Source: Xiheicaenibacterium sp046351325 (GTDB lineage Bacteria > Myxococcota_A > Polyangia > Polyangiales > Polyangiaceae). Taken from it: DNA of 64,000 bases. The translations under genes and the position numbers were made by a program. Within the stretch, counting starts at the first letter, position 1; each line of letters starts with the position of its first letter. The DNA lies in the NCBI GenBank assembly GCA_046351325.1, contig JAXLYR010000005.1, positions 806,001 to 870,000 on the forward strand, written 5' to 3'. Below are positions 40,841 through 49,543 of this stretch, piece by piece. A model generated the notes under the pieces. It was not told where the DNA came from. It searched no databases and saw nothing but the letters and a program-made list of their open reading frames with translations.

Positions 40841-42221
40841 AGGCCGCTTGCGTCCCGAGCGCGGCGCGCACCCACGAGGCGAGACCGCGGCCCGCACGGC
40901 CGTGCGCGGCGCTCTCGAGCTCACCGCCGGAGCGGCCCTCGTGCTCGACGACGAGCTGCGCGTCGTCGAGGTCACGCCCTCCGCCGAGGCCTTGCTCGGC
41001 TTGCCGATCCCGCTCGGCGCGCGCGCCCCCGACGTGATCTGCGGCGCCGATCCCGATCGACCGTTCGCGCTCGCGCTCGCGGCGGGCCAACCCGCGGAGG
41101 GCCTCGTCGCCGCGCCTGGTGATCCGGCTCGCCACGTGCGTCTCCGCGCCATGTCTCTCGGGCCGAAGCAAGGGTGGCTCCTCGTCGGCCGCGCCGACTC
41201 GACGCCGTTCGGCGCCGCGGACGAGCCCGTCCTCTTCCACGGCATGTGGACGCGCGACGTCCGGATGAAGCAACTCTTCCGCCTCATCGAGAAGGTCGGG
41301 CCCCAGGATTTCACCGTGCTCGTGCGCGGAGAGACGGGCGCCGGCAAAGAGCTCGTCGCGTCCGCGCTGCACGCGGTCTCGAGCCGGCGCGCCGGCCCGT
41401 TCCGCGCGATCAACTGCGCAGCTCTCCCTGCGAATTTGCTCGAAAGCGAGCTCTTCGGGCACGTGCGCGGCGCGTACACCGGCGCGACTCAGGACGTGCC
41501 CGGTCACGTGCAGCTCGCGCATCGAGGCACGCTCTTCCTCGACGAGGTCGCCGAGCTCCCGCTCGAGCTGCAAGCGAAGCTGCTCCGCGTGATCGAGACG
41601 GGGCAGGTCCTGCCCGTCGGCGCGCGCGAGGCCGTCCCCGTCGACGTGCGCTTCGTGTCCGCGACGCACCGATCGCTCCGTCAGGCCGTCGAAGCCGGGC
41701 GATTTCGCGCGGACCTGATGTTTCGCCTGCGCGTGATCCCGCTCTTTCTGCCGCCGCTCCGGGAGCGACCGAACGACGTCGCGCTCCTCGTGGAGAAGCT
41801 CCTCGCCGATCTTCATCGTCGAGGCCTTCGACGGATTGCTCGCGTCTCGGAGGGAGCGCTGCGCGCGCTCGAGGCCTACCCCTGGCCTGGCAACATCCGC
41901 GAGCTCCGCAACGTCCTCACCTACGCGTACGCCGTCGGCGACGGAGACGTCCTCGACCTCGCGGACTTGCCCACCGAGGTCAGCGGGACCGAGGGCGCCG
42001 CTCTCGGTGACGTGCTCGTGAGCCCCGCGGTCTCTTCACCCGCGCCCGTCGTCGACGACGAATCGAAGCGAATCAGCGACGCGCTCCGTCGAGCCTCGGG
42101 CAGCCGCGACCGCGCGGCGAAGCTCCTCGGGATGAGCCGCGTGACGCTCTGGCGGCGCATGCGAGAGCTCGGACTCGAGCGACGCGAGGGAGAACCTCGC
42201 GATCCAAAAAGCAAGGGCTAG
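40791..42221 (+). CDS. Sigma-54-dependent transcriptional activator (NtrC family)
   Basis: 476 aa, overlapping the exporter gene by 50 nt. The N-terminal part (to about 130) is unstructured and PAS-like (LTAGAALVLDDELRVVEVTPSAEAL). The AAA+ core has Walker A GETGAGKE, Walker B GTLFLDEV and the sigma-54 contact loop as GAYTGA rather than the common GAFTGA. The C-terminal Fis-type helix-turn-helix is AAKLLGMSRVTLWRRMRELGL. It is the third gene of the persulfide dioxygenase operon, so it probably controls it or related sulfur genes. No clear -24/-12 promoter was found upstream of 39237. Confidence 0.92.
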   Translation: MASKRAAPTAQQASRAEGRLRPERGAHPRGETAARTAVRGALELTAGAALVLDDELRVVEVTPSAEALLGLPIPLGARAPDVICGADPDRPFALALAAGQPAEGLVAAPGDPARHVRLRAMSLGPKQGWLLVGRADSTPFGAADEPVLFHGMWTRDVRMKQLFRLIEKVGPQDFTVLVRGETGAGKELVASALHAVSSRRAGPFRAINCAALPANLLESELFGHVRGAYTGATQDVPGHVQLAHRGTLFLDEVAELPLELQAKLLRVIETGQVLPVGAREAVPVDVRFVSATHRSLRQAVEAGRFRADLMFRLRVIPLFLPPLRERPNDVALLVEKLLADLHRRGLRRIARVSEGALRALEAYPWPGNIRELRNVLTYAYAVGDGDVLDLADLPTEVSGTEGAALGDVLVSPAVSSPAPVVDDESKRISDALRRASGSRDRAAKLLGMSRVTLWRRMRELGLERREGEPRDPKSKG

Positions 42222-42224
42222 CTG

Positions 42225-42307
42225 TGCCGAAGGTGGGAGTCGAACCCACAAGCCCGTAAGGACAGCGGATTTTGAATCCGCCGCGTTTGCCATTCCGCCA
42301 CTTCGGC
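42225..42307 (-). tRNA. tRNA-Leu (anticodon CAA)
   Basis: An 83-nt class II tRNA read on the minus strand. Acceptor GCCGAAG/CTTCGGC, anticodon CAA (plus-strand TTG at 42272-42274) in loop TTCAAAA, a long variable arm and T loop TTCGACT. The discriminator is A, and CCA is not encoded. Confidence 0.95.
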
Positions 42308-42436
42308 TGACCGAGAGGTCTTGTAGCAGAAGGCCACGGCCTTGGATCAAGGACGTTGCTCGGCGCACCCTCGGCCGCGCTGGGAGGCTCGGCGATGACC
42401 CGTGACGAACGCAGCCCGAGCCGATAGCAATCGTTC

Positions 42437-43846
42437 ATGAGCTTGACCTTCGACTACGACCTCGTCGTCCTGGGTTCGGGGCCCGCGGGTCAGCGCGCAG
42501 CGATTCAAGCGGCGAAGCTCGGCAAGCGCGTAGCCGTCGTCGAGAAGCAGACCTCGGTCGGGGGCGCGTGCATCAACGTCGGCACCATCCCGAGCAAGAC
42601 GCTGCGCGAGGCCGTGCTCCACCTCTCGGGCTGGCGCGAGAAGGCCCTCTACGGCGCGAGCTACACCGTCAAGCAGCACATCACGCTCGGCGATCTGCTC
42701 TTCCGCACCGACCACGTGATGCGCCACGAGCACGACGTCACGCGCCACCAGCTCGCGCGCAACGGCATCGAGACCATCCACGCGCGCGGCTCGCTCGTCG
42801 ATCCGCACACGGTCCGCCTCGACTTCGTGGCGCAGTCCGGTCAGCGCGACGTGCGCACGCGCTTCATCGTCGTCGCGACCGGCACGCACGCGACGCGCTC
42901 GCCGCACATCCCCTTCGACGGCCGCTGCCTCTTCACCTCGGACGATCTGCTCTCGCTCGATCGGTTGCCGCGCACGCTCGCGGTCATCGGCGGCGGCGTG
43001 ATCGGCTGCGAGTACGCGGCGATCCTCGCGGCGCTCGGCGTGCGCGTGACGCTCATCGACAAGCAGACGCGGCTGCTCGGCTTCGTCGACGAGGAGATCG
43101 CCGACGCGCTCACCTACCACATGCGTCAGAACCGCGTGAACATGCGCCTCGGCGAGGCCGTGAAGACCGTCGAGCCCTTCGAAGACGAGCGCGGTGAGGC
43201 CGTGCGCATCGTGCTCGAGAGCGGCAAACACATCGTCACCGAGAAGGCCCTCTACGCCATCGGTCGCACGGGAAACACCGCCGATCTCAAGCTCGACGCG
43301 GCCGGGCTCGAGGCCGACAGCCGCGGCCGACTCAAGGTGAACGAGCACTTCCAGACCGCGGTGCCGCACATCTACGCGGTCGGTGATCTCATCGGCTTCC
43401 CCGCGCTCGCGTCGGTCTCGATGGAGCAAGGTCGGCTCGCCGCCTGCCACGCGTTCGGCATCGACGCGAAGGCCGTCCCCGCGCTCTTTCCCTACGGGAT
43501 CTACACGATCCCCGAGATCAGCATGGTCGGCCCGACCGAAGACGAGCTCACCAAGCAGGGCATCCCGTACGAGGTCGGCAAGGCTCACTACAAGGAGATC
43601 GCGCGCGGCCAAATCATGGGCGACACGACCGGCGTGCTGAAGCTCATCTTCCACCTCGAGACGCACGCGCTGCTCGCCGTCCACATCCTGGGCGAGGGCG
43701 CGAGCGAGCTCATCCACATCGGCCAGGCCGTGCTCGCGTTCGGCGGTAAGGTCGAGTACTTCGTTAATACAGTGTTCAACTATCCGACGCTCGCCGAGTG
43801 CTACAAGACGGCGGCGTTCGACGGCCTCAACCGCCTGCGCGGCTGA
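42437..43846 (+). CDS. sthA: Soluble pyridine nucleotide transhydrogenase
   Basis: 469 aa. A flavoprotein of the disulfide reductase fold that exchanges hydride between NADH and NADP+. The FAD motif is VVLGSGPAGQRAAIQAAKLG. The redox-disulfide site reads GGACINVGTIPSKTL: the second cysteine of lipoamide-type enzymes is replaced by Thr, as expected for SthA. The NAD motif is VIGGGVIGCEYAAILAALG, and the end is HIYAVGDLIGFPALAS with the dimerisation domain. 13 of 14 Tyr codons are TAC. It is probably cytoplasmic and followed 10 nt later by an alpha/beta hydrolase gene. Confidence 0.95.
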   Translation: MSLTFDYDLVVLGSGPAGQRAAIQAAKLGKRVAVVEKQTSVGGACINVGTIPSKTLREAVLHLSGWREKALYGASYTVKQHITLGDLLFRTDHVMRHEHDVTRHQLARNGIETIHARGSLVDPHTVRLDFVAQSGQRDVRTRFIVVATGTHATRSPHIPFDGRCLFTSDDLLSLDRLPRTLAVIGGGVIGCEYAAILAALGVRVTLIDKQTRLLGFVDEEIADALTYHMRQNRVNMRLGEAVKTVEPFEDERGEAVRIVLESGKHIVTEKALYAIGRTGNTADLKLDAAGLEADSRGRLKVNEHFQTAVPHIYAVGDLIGFPALASVSMEQGRLAACHAFGIDAKAVPALFPYGIYTIPEISMVGPTEDELTKQGIPYEVGKAHYKEIARGQIMGDTTGVLKLIFHLETHALLAVHILGEGASELIHIGQAVLAFGGKVEYFVNTVFNYPTLAECYKTAAFDGLNRLRG

Positions 43847-43856
43847 ACGGAGACGA

Positions 43857-44825
43857 ATGCGCTCGCTCCAGCATTTCACCCCGAACCGCGACGGCTGGCA
43901 CCTCGCCCTGCAGCAGAGCTGGGCCGACGACGCGCTCCGCCCCGACAGCTACCCCGTGCTCATCGTGCCGGGCTACGGGATGAACTCGTTCATCTTCGGG
44001 TATCACCCGCGCGGCACGTCGCTCGAGAGCGCGCTCGTCGACGGCGGCCTCGAGGTCTGGCGCGTCGATCTCCGCGCCCAAGGGGAGAGCCGCTCGATCG
44101 GCGGCACGGACGAATACGGCCTCACCGATCTCGCGGTCACCGACCTCGGCGCCGCGATCGACGCCGTCCTCGAGCGCACGCGGACGCGCGCCCGCAAGGT
44201 CGCGATCATCGGCGCGTCGCTCGGCGGCTCGCTCATGTTCGGTCACGCGGCGCTCGTCCAAAACCACAAGATCGGCCTCATGGTCGCGGTCGGCGCGCCG
44301 GTCCGCTGGGTCAAGATCAACCCGCTCCTGCGCATCGCGTTCGGCAGCCCCACGCTCGCCGGGCTCGTTCGCTTCAAGGGCACGCGACAGCTCGCCGGCG
44401 CGGCGCTTCCCTACGTTTTGCGTCACACGCCCTGGCTGCTCTCCATCTACATGAACCCGCGCTACGTCGATCAGAGCGCGCTCGAGCAGCTCGTGCAGAC
44501 CGTCGAGGACCCGAACCGCCACGTGAACCGCGAGATCGCCCAGTGGATCCGCGACGGCGATCTCGTCATGCGCGGGGTGAACGTCGCGCGCAGCCTCAAG
44601 CAGGTCACGCAGCCGCTGCTCTCGATCGTCGCGCGCGCCGACGGCATCGTCCCGCCCGAGACCGCGGGCTTCGCCCACACCGAGGTCGCGTCCGCCGATC
44701 GTCAGCTCGTCGAGGTCGGCCACGAGGATCTGCGCCTCGCGCACGCCGACATGTTCATCAGCGATCACGCGCTCGCGCAGGTCTTCGCGCCGATCCGCGA
44801 CTTCATCGTCGCGCGCCCGATCTGA
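43857..44825 (+). CDS. Alpha/beta hydrolase
   Basis: 322 aa, starting 10 nt after sthA. The nucleophile elbow GASLGGS (about 120-126) and oxyanion segment VLIVPGYGMN are clear, and a late region VGHEDLRLAHADMFIS could carry the catalytic His. Acidic residue in LSIVARADGIVPPE. Resembles PHA-synthase-like or lipase-type hydrolases of the general family. Substrate unknown. The convergent MarR gene ends 3 nt away. Confidence 0.88.
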   Translation: MRSLQHFTPNRDGWHLALQQSWADDALRPDSYPVLIVPGYGMNSFIFGYHPRGTSLESALVDGGLEVWRVDLRAQGESRSIGGTDEYGLTDLAVTDLGAAIDAVLERTRTRARKVAIIGASLGGSLMFGHAALVQNHKIGLMVAVGAPVRWVKINPLLRIAFGSPTLAGLVRFKGTRQLAGAALPYVLRHTPWLLSIYMNPRYVDQSALEQLVQTVEDPNRHVNREIAQWIRDGDLVMRGVNVARSLKQVTQPLLSIVARADGIVPPETAGFAHTEVASADRQLVEVGHEDLRLAHADMFISDHALAQVFAPIRDFIVARPI

Positions 44826-44828
44826 CGC

Positions 44829-45314
44829 TCACTCCTCGGGGGCTTGCTGCGCCTCGGCCCACGCGAGCAGCTTCCCGAGCGCGCCGCGCAGGGCCTTCAT
44901 TTCCTCCGAACCAATCTCTTTGCGCGCGGCGTTCTCGAGCTCCATCAGCTCGCCGAGCCCGACGAGCAGGCCCTTCTTACCGCGCTTGCTGAACCGCACG
45001 AGCTTCGCTCGGCCGTCGGCCGGGTCCGGGATGCGCTCGATCACACCGAGCTCTTCGAGCTCGTCGATGAGCGGCGTGACCGCTTGCTTCGTCACGCCGA
45101 GCGCGCGCGCGAGCTCGGTGACGCGCGTGCCCTCGAACGACAGGTGCGGCAGGAGCGCCGTGTGCGAGGTCCGCAGGCTCTCGATGCCGCTCACCTCGCG
45201 CAGTCGCGCGATGGCGATCTCGTTGACGAGGCGCGACACCTTGAAAAGAACCTGAAAGGTGCTCGCGTTCTTCTGCCGCTCGATCTTGGCGACGTCGGCG
45301 TGGGTCTCTTTCAT
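44829..45314 (-). CDS. MarR family transcriptional regulator
   Basis: 161 aa. The winged helix-turn-helix is visible at about 62-115: VTELARALGVTKQAVTPLIDELEELGVIERIPDPADGRAKLVRFSKRG, with the family's DxR-type wing as DGRAK. Dimerisation helices flank it. Ligand unknown. The gene is divergent from the ferritin-like lipoprotein at 45456, with an AT-rich intergenic patch (about 45350-45375) that could hold its promoter. Confidence 0.93.
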   Translation of the reverse strand: MKETHADVAKIERQKNASTFQVLFKVSRLVNEIAIARLREVSGIESLRTSHTALLPHLSFEGTRVTELARALGVTKQAVTPLIDELEELGVIERIPDPADGRAKLVRFSKRGKKGLLVGLGELMELENAARKEIGSEEMKALRGALGKLLAWAEAQQAPEE

Positions 45315-45455
45315 CGCCCTCTCTTTGTCGCGTTTGCCGGGTCGCCGTCAATCGAACTGAACTATTTTTATTTGGGCAGAGATGGACCCTCCAGCGCGAG
45401 CCCGTGAGGGCAGCGCACCTCCCGCCCTGCGCGGCGCGCGCGCTACCATCTCGAG

Positions 45456-46532
45456 ATGGTTCACCCGCTTGCCCATCGCATCCTCGCCGCGATCGCCGCG
45501 GTCTCCGCCACCACGGTCGTCGCTTGCGGCGCGAGCTCGACGAAGAGCGGGGGCGGCGACGACGGCCCGTGGGCCGACAAACTCCAGTCGAACGACCGCG
45601 AGACCCAGATGTCGCGGCAGTGTTGGACGAAGGCCCAGCTCGCGCCGAGCGCGCCCGATCCCAAGACCGAGACCTGCCCCGAGATCGCGAAGCTCTACGA
45701 CCTCGGGCTCGCGCACCGCTCGCAGCCCACCGATCCCGCGGGTGGCGCGATCGTCGAGGGCCCGACCGAGTGGAAGGGCGACTGCTGTTACCTCGAGACG
45801 CACTGGCACACCGGCCGGCCTTTCCCGGTCGCAGGCGAGGTCCGTCGCGCCCCCCTCGTGGCGAGCGCGTCGGGCTGCGACGCTGCGAGCGCCGCGCTCG
45901 CGTGGGCCGAGGACGGGCGCTCCGAGCACGCGTCGGTCGCGTCGTTCGCGCGCTTCGCGCTCGAGCTGCTCGAGCTCGGCGCGCCGCTCGAGCTCGTCGC
46001 CGACGCACACCGCGCCGCGCTCGACGAGGTCGGCCACGCGCAGGCCTGCTTCGAGATCGCGACCTCGCTCGGCGCGGGCCCGCTCAGGCCGGGGCCGCTC
46101 GCGATCGGTGCGGCGTCGCCCGGCACCGAGCTCAACCTCGTGCGCGCCGTGCGCGCGGCCTTCGAAGAGGGCTGCGTGGCCGAGACCACCGCGGTGCTCC
46201 TCGCCGAGGCTCCGCTCGAGCGCGCCCGAGACCCACGCGTGATCGCGGCCCTCGAGCGCATCACCGAGGAAGAGGCCGCGCACGCGACGCTCGCGTTCCG
46301 CTTCGTTGCGTGGGCCGTCGCGACGGGCGGCGCTCCCGTGCGCGCCGCGATCAGGGACACGCTCGCGCTGGCGAGGCTCTCTCTCGACACGAAAACCCTG
46401 CAAAATACCGACGATCGAGCGGACGTTGAGCTCGGTCGACTCACCGCCGAGGACGTCTCACGCGTCCGCCGCGAGGCCTTCGATCGGGTGCTCGAGCCGA
46501 CGACGCGCGCGCTCCTCGACGTCGGGGTTTGA
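45456..46532 (+). CDS. Ferritin-like domain lipoprotein
   Basis: 358 aa. Signal peptide with lipobox (VVAC) followed by a Gly/Asp linker. The C-terminal half (about 140-310) is a ferritin-like four-helix region in which metal ligands are visible: EHASVASFARF, ALDEVGHAQ and EEAAHATLAF, matching the Glu/His pattern of di-iron proteins. This type (Cys-containing lipoprotein plus ferritin-like helix bundle) recurs in myxobacteria; no enzyme activity is established. The N-terminal third has six to eight Cys and possibly a second small domain. Confidence 0.82.
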   Translation: MVHPLAHRILAAIAAVSATTVVACGASSTKSGGGDDGPWADKLQSNDRETQMSRQCWTKAQLAPSAPDPKTETCPEIAKLYDLGLAHRSQPTDPAGGAIVEGPTEWKGDCCYLETHWHTGRPFPVAGEVRRAPLVASASGCDAASAALAWAEDGRSEHASVASFARFALELLELGAPLELVADAHRAALDEVGHAQACFEIATSLGAGPLRPGPLAIGAASPGTELNLVRAVRAAFEEGCVAETTAVLLAEAPLERARDPRVIAALERITEEEAAHATLAFRFVAWAVATGGAPVRAAIRDTLALARLSLDTKTLQNTDDRADVELGRLTAEDVSRVRREAFDRVLEPTTRALLDVGV

Positions 46533-46614
46533 CCCAGCGGGCGGGCCTCGTGTCCCATGAAAGGAGCGCTCGCGTCGGCCCGATCGGCCGCGCTCGCGCA
46601 AGGAGGTCCGCTCG

Positions 46615-47472
46615 ATGAACTTGGCGTCCTGGTCGCTCTTCGGTCTCGTCGCGATCCCGCTCACGCTCGGCGCCTGCAAGCGCGACACGGACACCGACAC
46701 GAACCCCACGCCCGACCCCGAGCCGACGGCCGAGCAGGTCGCGGCCGCCGACGACGGCTCCGATGGTGCTGACGCTGTTCAAGCTTACCTCGGCTTCACA
46801 GACCAGCTCTTCAACTACGACCCCGACCTCGACGCGACGGGGACGGCGCAGGGCAACGCGGACAAGATCCGCAGCAACGTCGAGGCCGGCGCCACGTGCG
46901 TCACGGTGACGAGCCCCGCGCAGGGTACGGTCGACTTCGACTTCGGCGCGGGCTGCACCTTCGGCGCCTACGAGGTCTCGGGCGCGCTCTCGGTCGTCGT
47001 CGCGATCGACAACACCGACCCCAACGCTCGCAAGATCACCGTCGGTCTCGAGATGACTGCGCTCACCATCAACGGCCTCACCATCGACGGCGCCGCGTCG
47101 TTCACGACGTCGAACGGCTTCAAGCTCGACGTCGTGCTCGATCTCGAGACCGCGACGAAGCGCGTCGCGACGCAGCTCACGGTCACGGGCGCAGCGGGCT
47201 CGTTCACGATCGACGGCACCGCGACCCGAGAAGAGGGCAGCGACACGATCGCGCTTACCTATGACGGCGTCAAAGTCGAGAAGGCCGCGTGCTGGCCGAG
47301 CGACGGCACGGTCCAGGTCGACACGGGCGCCGTCAGCGAGACCCTCGCGTTCGACGCCGACACCGCGACGACCGGTCAAGCGACGCTCACGTTCGCCGCG
47401 GGCAACAAGGACGTCTCGACCTGCTACGCGCTCCCCGATCACGGCGAGTGCGTCGCGACGCCCTGCCCCTGA
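46615..47472 (+). CDS. Lipoprotein of unknown function
   Basis: 285 aa, with a strong AAGGAGG ribosome site. A lipobox (LGAC) is followed by an Asp/Thr/Pro-rich linker. The rest is beta-rich with repeated strands such as GTVDFDFGAGCTFGAYEVSG, GFKLDVVLDLETATK and SFTIDGTATREEGSD, ending with a pair of cysteines (HGECVATPC). No family was recognised. Surface-exposed by inference. Confidence 0.75.
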   Translation: MNLASWSLFGLVAIPLTLGACKRDTDTDTNPTPDPEPTAEQVAAADDGSDGADAVQAYLGFTDQLFNYDPDLDATGTAQGNADKIRSNVEAGATCVTVTSPAQGTVDFDFGAGCTFGAYEVSGALSVVVAIDNTDPNARKITVGLEMTALTINGLTIDGAASFTTSNGFKLDVVLDLETATKRVATQLTVTGAAGSFTIDGTATREEGSDTIALTYDGVKVEKAACWPSDGTVQVDTGAVSETLAFDADTATTGQATLTFAAGNKDVSTCYALPDHGECVATPCP

Positions 47473-47519
47473 GGCTGCTTGACTTTCGGCCGCGCGCGGA
47501 TCGTGCGAAACCTCTCGCC

Positions 47520-48071
47520 ATGTTCTCGATTCGCTCGTGGAGCCTCGCTGCTGGGCTGACGTTCGCGGTCGGCTGCGCGTCGTCGCAGCAGGGCACCTCC
47601 GAGCAGAGCGCGACGGCGACGAGCCGACCGACCGCGACGACCGCGCAGTCCGCGGCCGTCGATCCGCAGACGATGAAGACCGAGTGCGAGACGCTGATCG
47701 GCAGCATCAACGCCGGGATCGCGCACGTCGGGCAGATGGAGCAGTCGGCGACGTCGAGCGGGCAGGATCAGTTCGCGACGACGGCGTCCGCGCTCGACAG
47801 CGTCGCGCGCGCGATCGAGGAGCGCAGCTTCTATTCGTCGGACCTCCAACGACTCGGTGGCTTTTACGTCGGTATAGCGAAAGCGCAGGCTTCGACCCTG
47901 CGCGAGATGAGCGCCGCCTCTGCGAAGGGGGACACCGCCGCCATGAACAAGGCGCTGACGAACTTCGAGGCGCTCGGCCAACAAGAGGACATCGTGGTCG
48001 AGGAGCTCAACCAGAAGTGCGGGCCCTACACCGCGCAGGCCGCGCCGACCGCGAGCGCGCCCAGCAAATAG
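47520..48071 (+). CDS. Small lipoprotein with helical domain
   Basis: 183 aa from the ATG at 47520. The signal peptide ends in a lipobox (AVGC). After a Ser/Thr/Ala linker of about 30 residues, the mature domain is predicted to be helical with two cysteines (CETLIGSINAGIAH and ELNQKCGPYTA). A family match is not recognised. It sits 47 nt after another lipoprotein on the same strand and 56 nt before argG. Confidence 0.72.
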   Translation: MFSIRSWSLAAGLTFAVGCASSQQGTSEQSATATSRPTATTAQSAAVDPQTMKTECETLIGSINAGIAHVGQMEQSATSSGQDQFATTASALDSVARAIEERSFYSSDLQRLGGFYVGIAKAQASTLREMSAASAKGDTAAMNKALTNFEALGQQEDIVVEELNQKCGPYTAQAAPTASAPSK

Positions 48072-48127
48072 CTCGGCCGATAACTCCGGTAGCGCGCGGC
48101 GAGGGAGCGGACTAGTACGCCGCCCCC

Positions 48128-49483
48128 ATGAGCCGCATCTATCGACAGCTCCCGCCGAAGGGCACAGCCATCGGCATCGCGTTCTCGGGCGGGCTCGACA
48201 CCCGCTGCGCCGTCGCTTGGCTCGCCGAGCAGGGCATGGCGGTCCACGCGTACACCGCCGATCTCGCGCAGCCCGACGAGAAGAGCCCGGCCGACATCCC
48301 GCCGATCGCGCTCGAGCACGGCGCGGTCGCGGCGCAGCTCATCGACTGTCGCGACGCCATCGCCACCGAGGGCCTCGTCGCGATCCAGTGCGGCGCGTTC
48401 CACCTCGGGACCGCGGGGCTCAAGTACTTCAACACCACGCCGCTCGGCCGCGCCGTCACCGGCACCGCGATTGCGCGCGCGATGAAGGCCGACGGCGTGC
48501 ACGTCTTCGGCGACGGCAGCACCCACAAGGGCAACGACATCCAGCGCTTCTTTCGCTACGGGCTCTTGGTCGACCCCGCGCTGCACGTCTACAAGCCGTG
48601 GCTCGATCACGCGTTCGTCTCGGCGTTCGGCGGTCGCAAGGAGATGAGCGAGTACCTCGTGCGGCGCGGCATGCCGTACAAGGTCGGCGCGGAGAAGGCC
48701 TACAGCACCGACGCCAACATGCTCGGCGCGACCCACGAGGCGAAGGACCTCGAGCACCTCGACGTGAGCATGCGCATCGTCGAGCCGATCATGGGCGTCG
48801 CTCATTACAAGCGCGACGTCGCGATCGAGCCCGAAGAGACCAGCGTCGAGTTCGTCCGCGGCGTGCCCGTCGCGATCGGCGGCCAGCGCGTCGCGACCGT
48901 CTTCGAGGCGATGGCGCTCGCGAACAAGGTCGGCGGTCGACACGGCCTCGGCATGAGCGACCAGATCGAGAACCGCGTCATCGACGCGAAGAGCCGCGGC
49001 ATCTACGAGGCGCCGGGCATGGCGCTCCTGCACATCGCTTACGAGCGGCTGCTCTCCGCGATCCACAACGAAGCGACGACCGATCAGTACACGACGCTCG
49101 GTCGTCGGCTCGGTCGCTTGCTCTACGAGGGCAAGTGGTACGACCCCGAGGCTTGGATGTTGAAGGACGCGCTCGTTCGCTGGGTCGCGCCCACGATCAC
49201 CGGTCGCGTCGACCTCGAGCTCCGCCGCGGCAACGACTACACCGTCCTCGCGACCGTCGCTGAACACATGGCTTACGGTCCGCACAAGCTCTCGATGGAG
49301 AAGGTCGAAGACGCGCCGTTCACCCCCGAGGATCGGATCGGCGCGCTCGAGCTGCAGACGCTCGCGGTCTCGGACAATCGAGCGCATCTCGCGGCCCATC
49401 TCTCGGCCGGCACGCGTGACCTGACGTCTTCCGGAACGTCGCTGGCGGGCCTGCTCGGGGCCGCGGAAGATAAGAAGAATTAA
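48128..49483 (+). CDS. argG: Argininosuccinate synthase (E. coli-type, long form)
   Basis: 451 aa, close to E. coli ArgG (447). Converts citrulline and aspartate to argininosuccinate with ATP, the penultimate arginine step. The P-loop is IGIAFSGGLDTRCAV near the N-terminus. Other conserved segments are IQCGAFHLGTAGLKYFNTTPLGRAVTG, GDGSTHKGNDIQRFFRYGL, YSTDANMLGATHEAKDLE and GGRHGLGMSDQIENRVIDAKSRGIYEAPGMALLHIAYERLL. The assignment is near-certain. No other arg gene lies in the window. A stem-loop overlaps its stop (49482-49511). Confidence 0.97.
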   Translation: MSRIYRQLPPKGTAIGIAFSGGLDTRCAVAWLAEQGMAVHAYTADLAQPDEKSPADIPPIALEHGAVAAQLIDCRDAIATEGLVAIQCGAFHLGTAGLKYFNTTPLGRAVTGTAIARAMKADGVHVFGDGSTHKGNDIQRFFRYGLLVDPALHVYKPWLDHAFVSAFGGRKEMSEYLVRRGMPYKVGAEKAYSTDANMLGATHEAKDLEHLDVSMRIVEPIMGVAHYKRDVAIEPEETSVEFVRGVPVAIGGQRVATVFEAMALANKVGGRHGLGMSDQIENRVIDAKSRGIYEAPGMALLHIAYERLLSAIHNEATTDQYTTLGRRLGRLLYEGKWYDPEAWMLKDALVRWVAPTITGRVDLELRRGNDYTVLATVAEHMAYGPHKLSMEKVEDAPFTPEDRIGALELQTLAVSDNRAHLAAHLSAGTRDLTSSGTSLAGLLGAAEDKKN

Positions 49484-49511
49484 GACCCTAGGAGTGGGAG
49501 CACCCGGTCTT
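49482..49511 (+). terminator. Candidate terminator hairpin after argG
   Basis: AAGACC (49482-49487) pairs with GGTCTT (49506-49511) with a further GGG/CCC pairing inside. It overlaps the argG stop; no run of T follows, so the strength is uncertain. Confidence 0.35.
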
Positions 49512-49543
49512 CTGCGCTAGCCTCAAGCGCACCCGGAGGTTCC

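Noticed and set aside
45335..45380. A MarR operator in the AT-rich gap upstream of the MarR gene
   Set aside because: The half-sites do not form a convincing dyad by eye.
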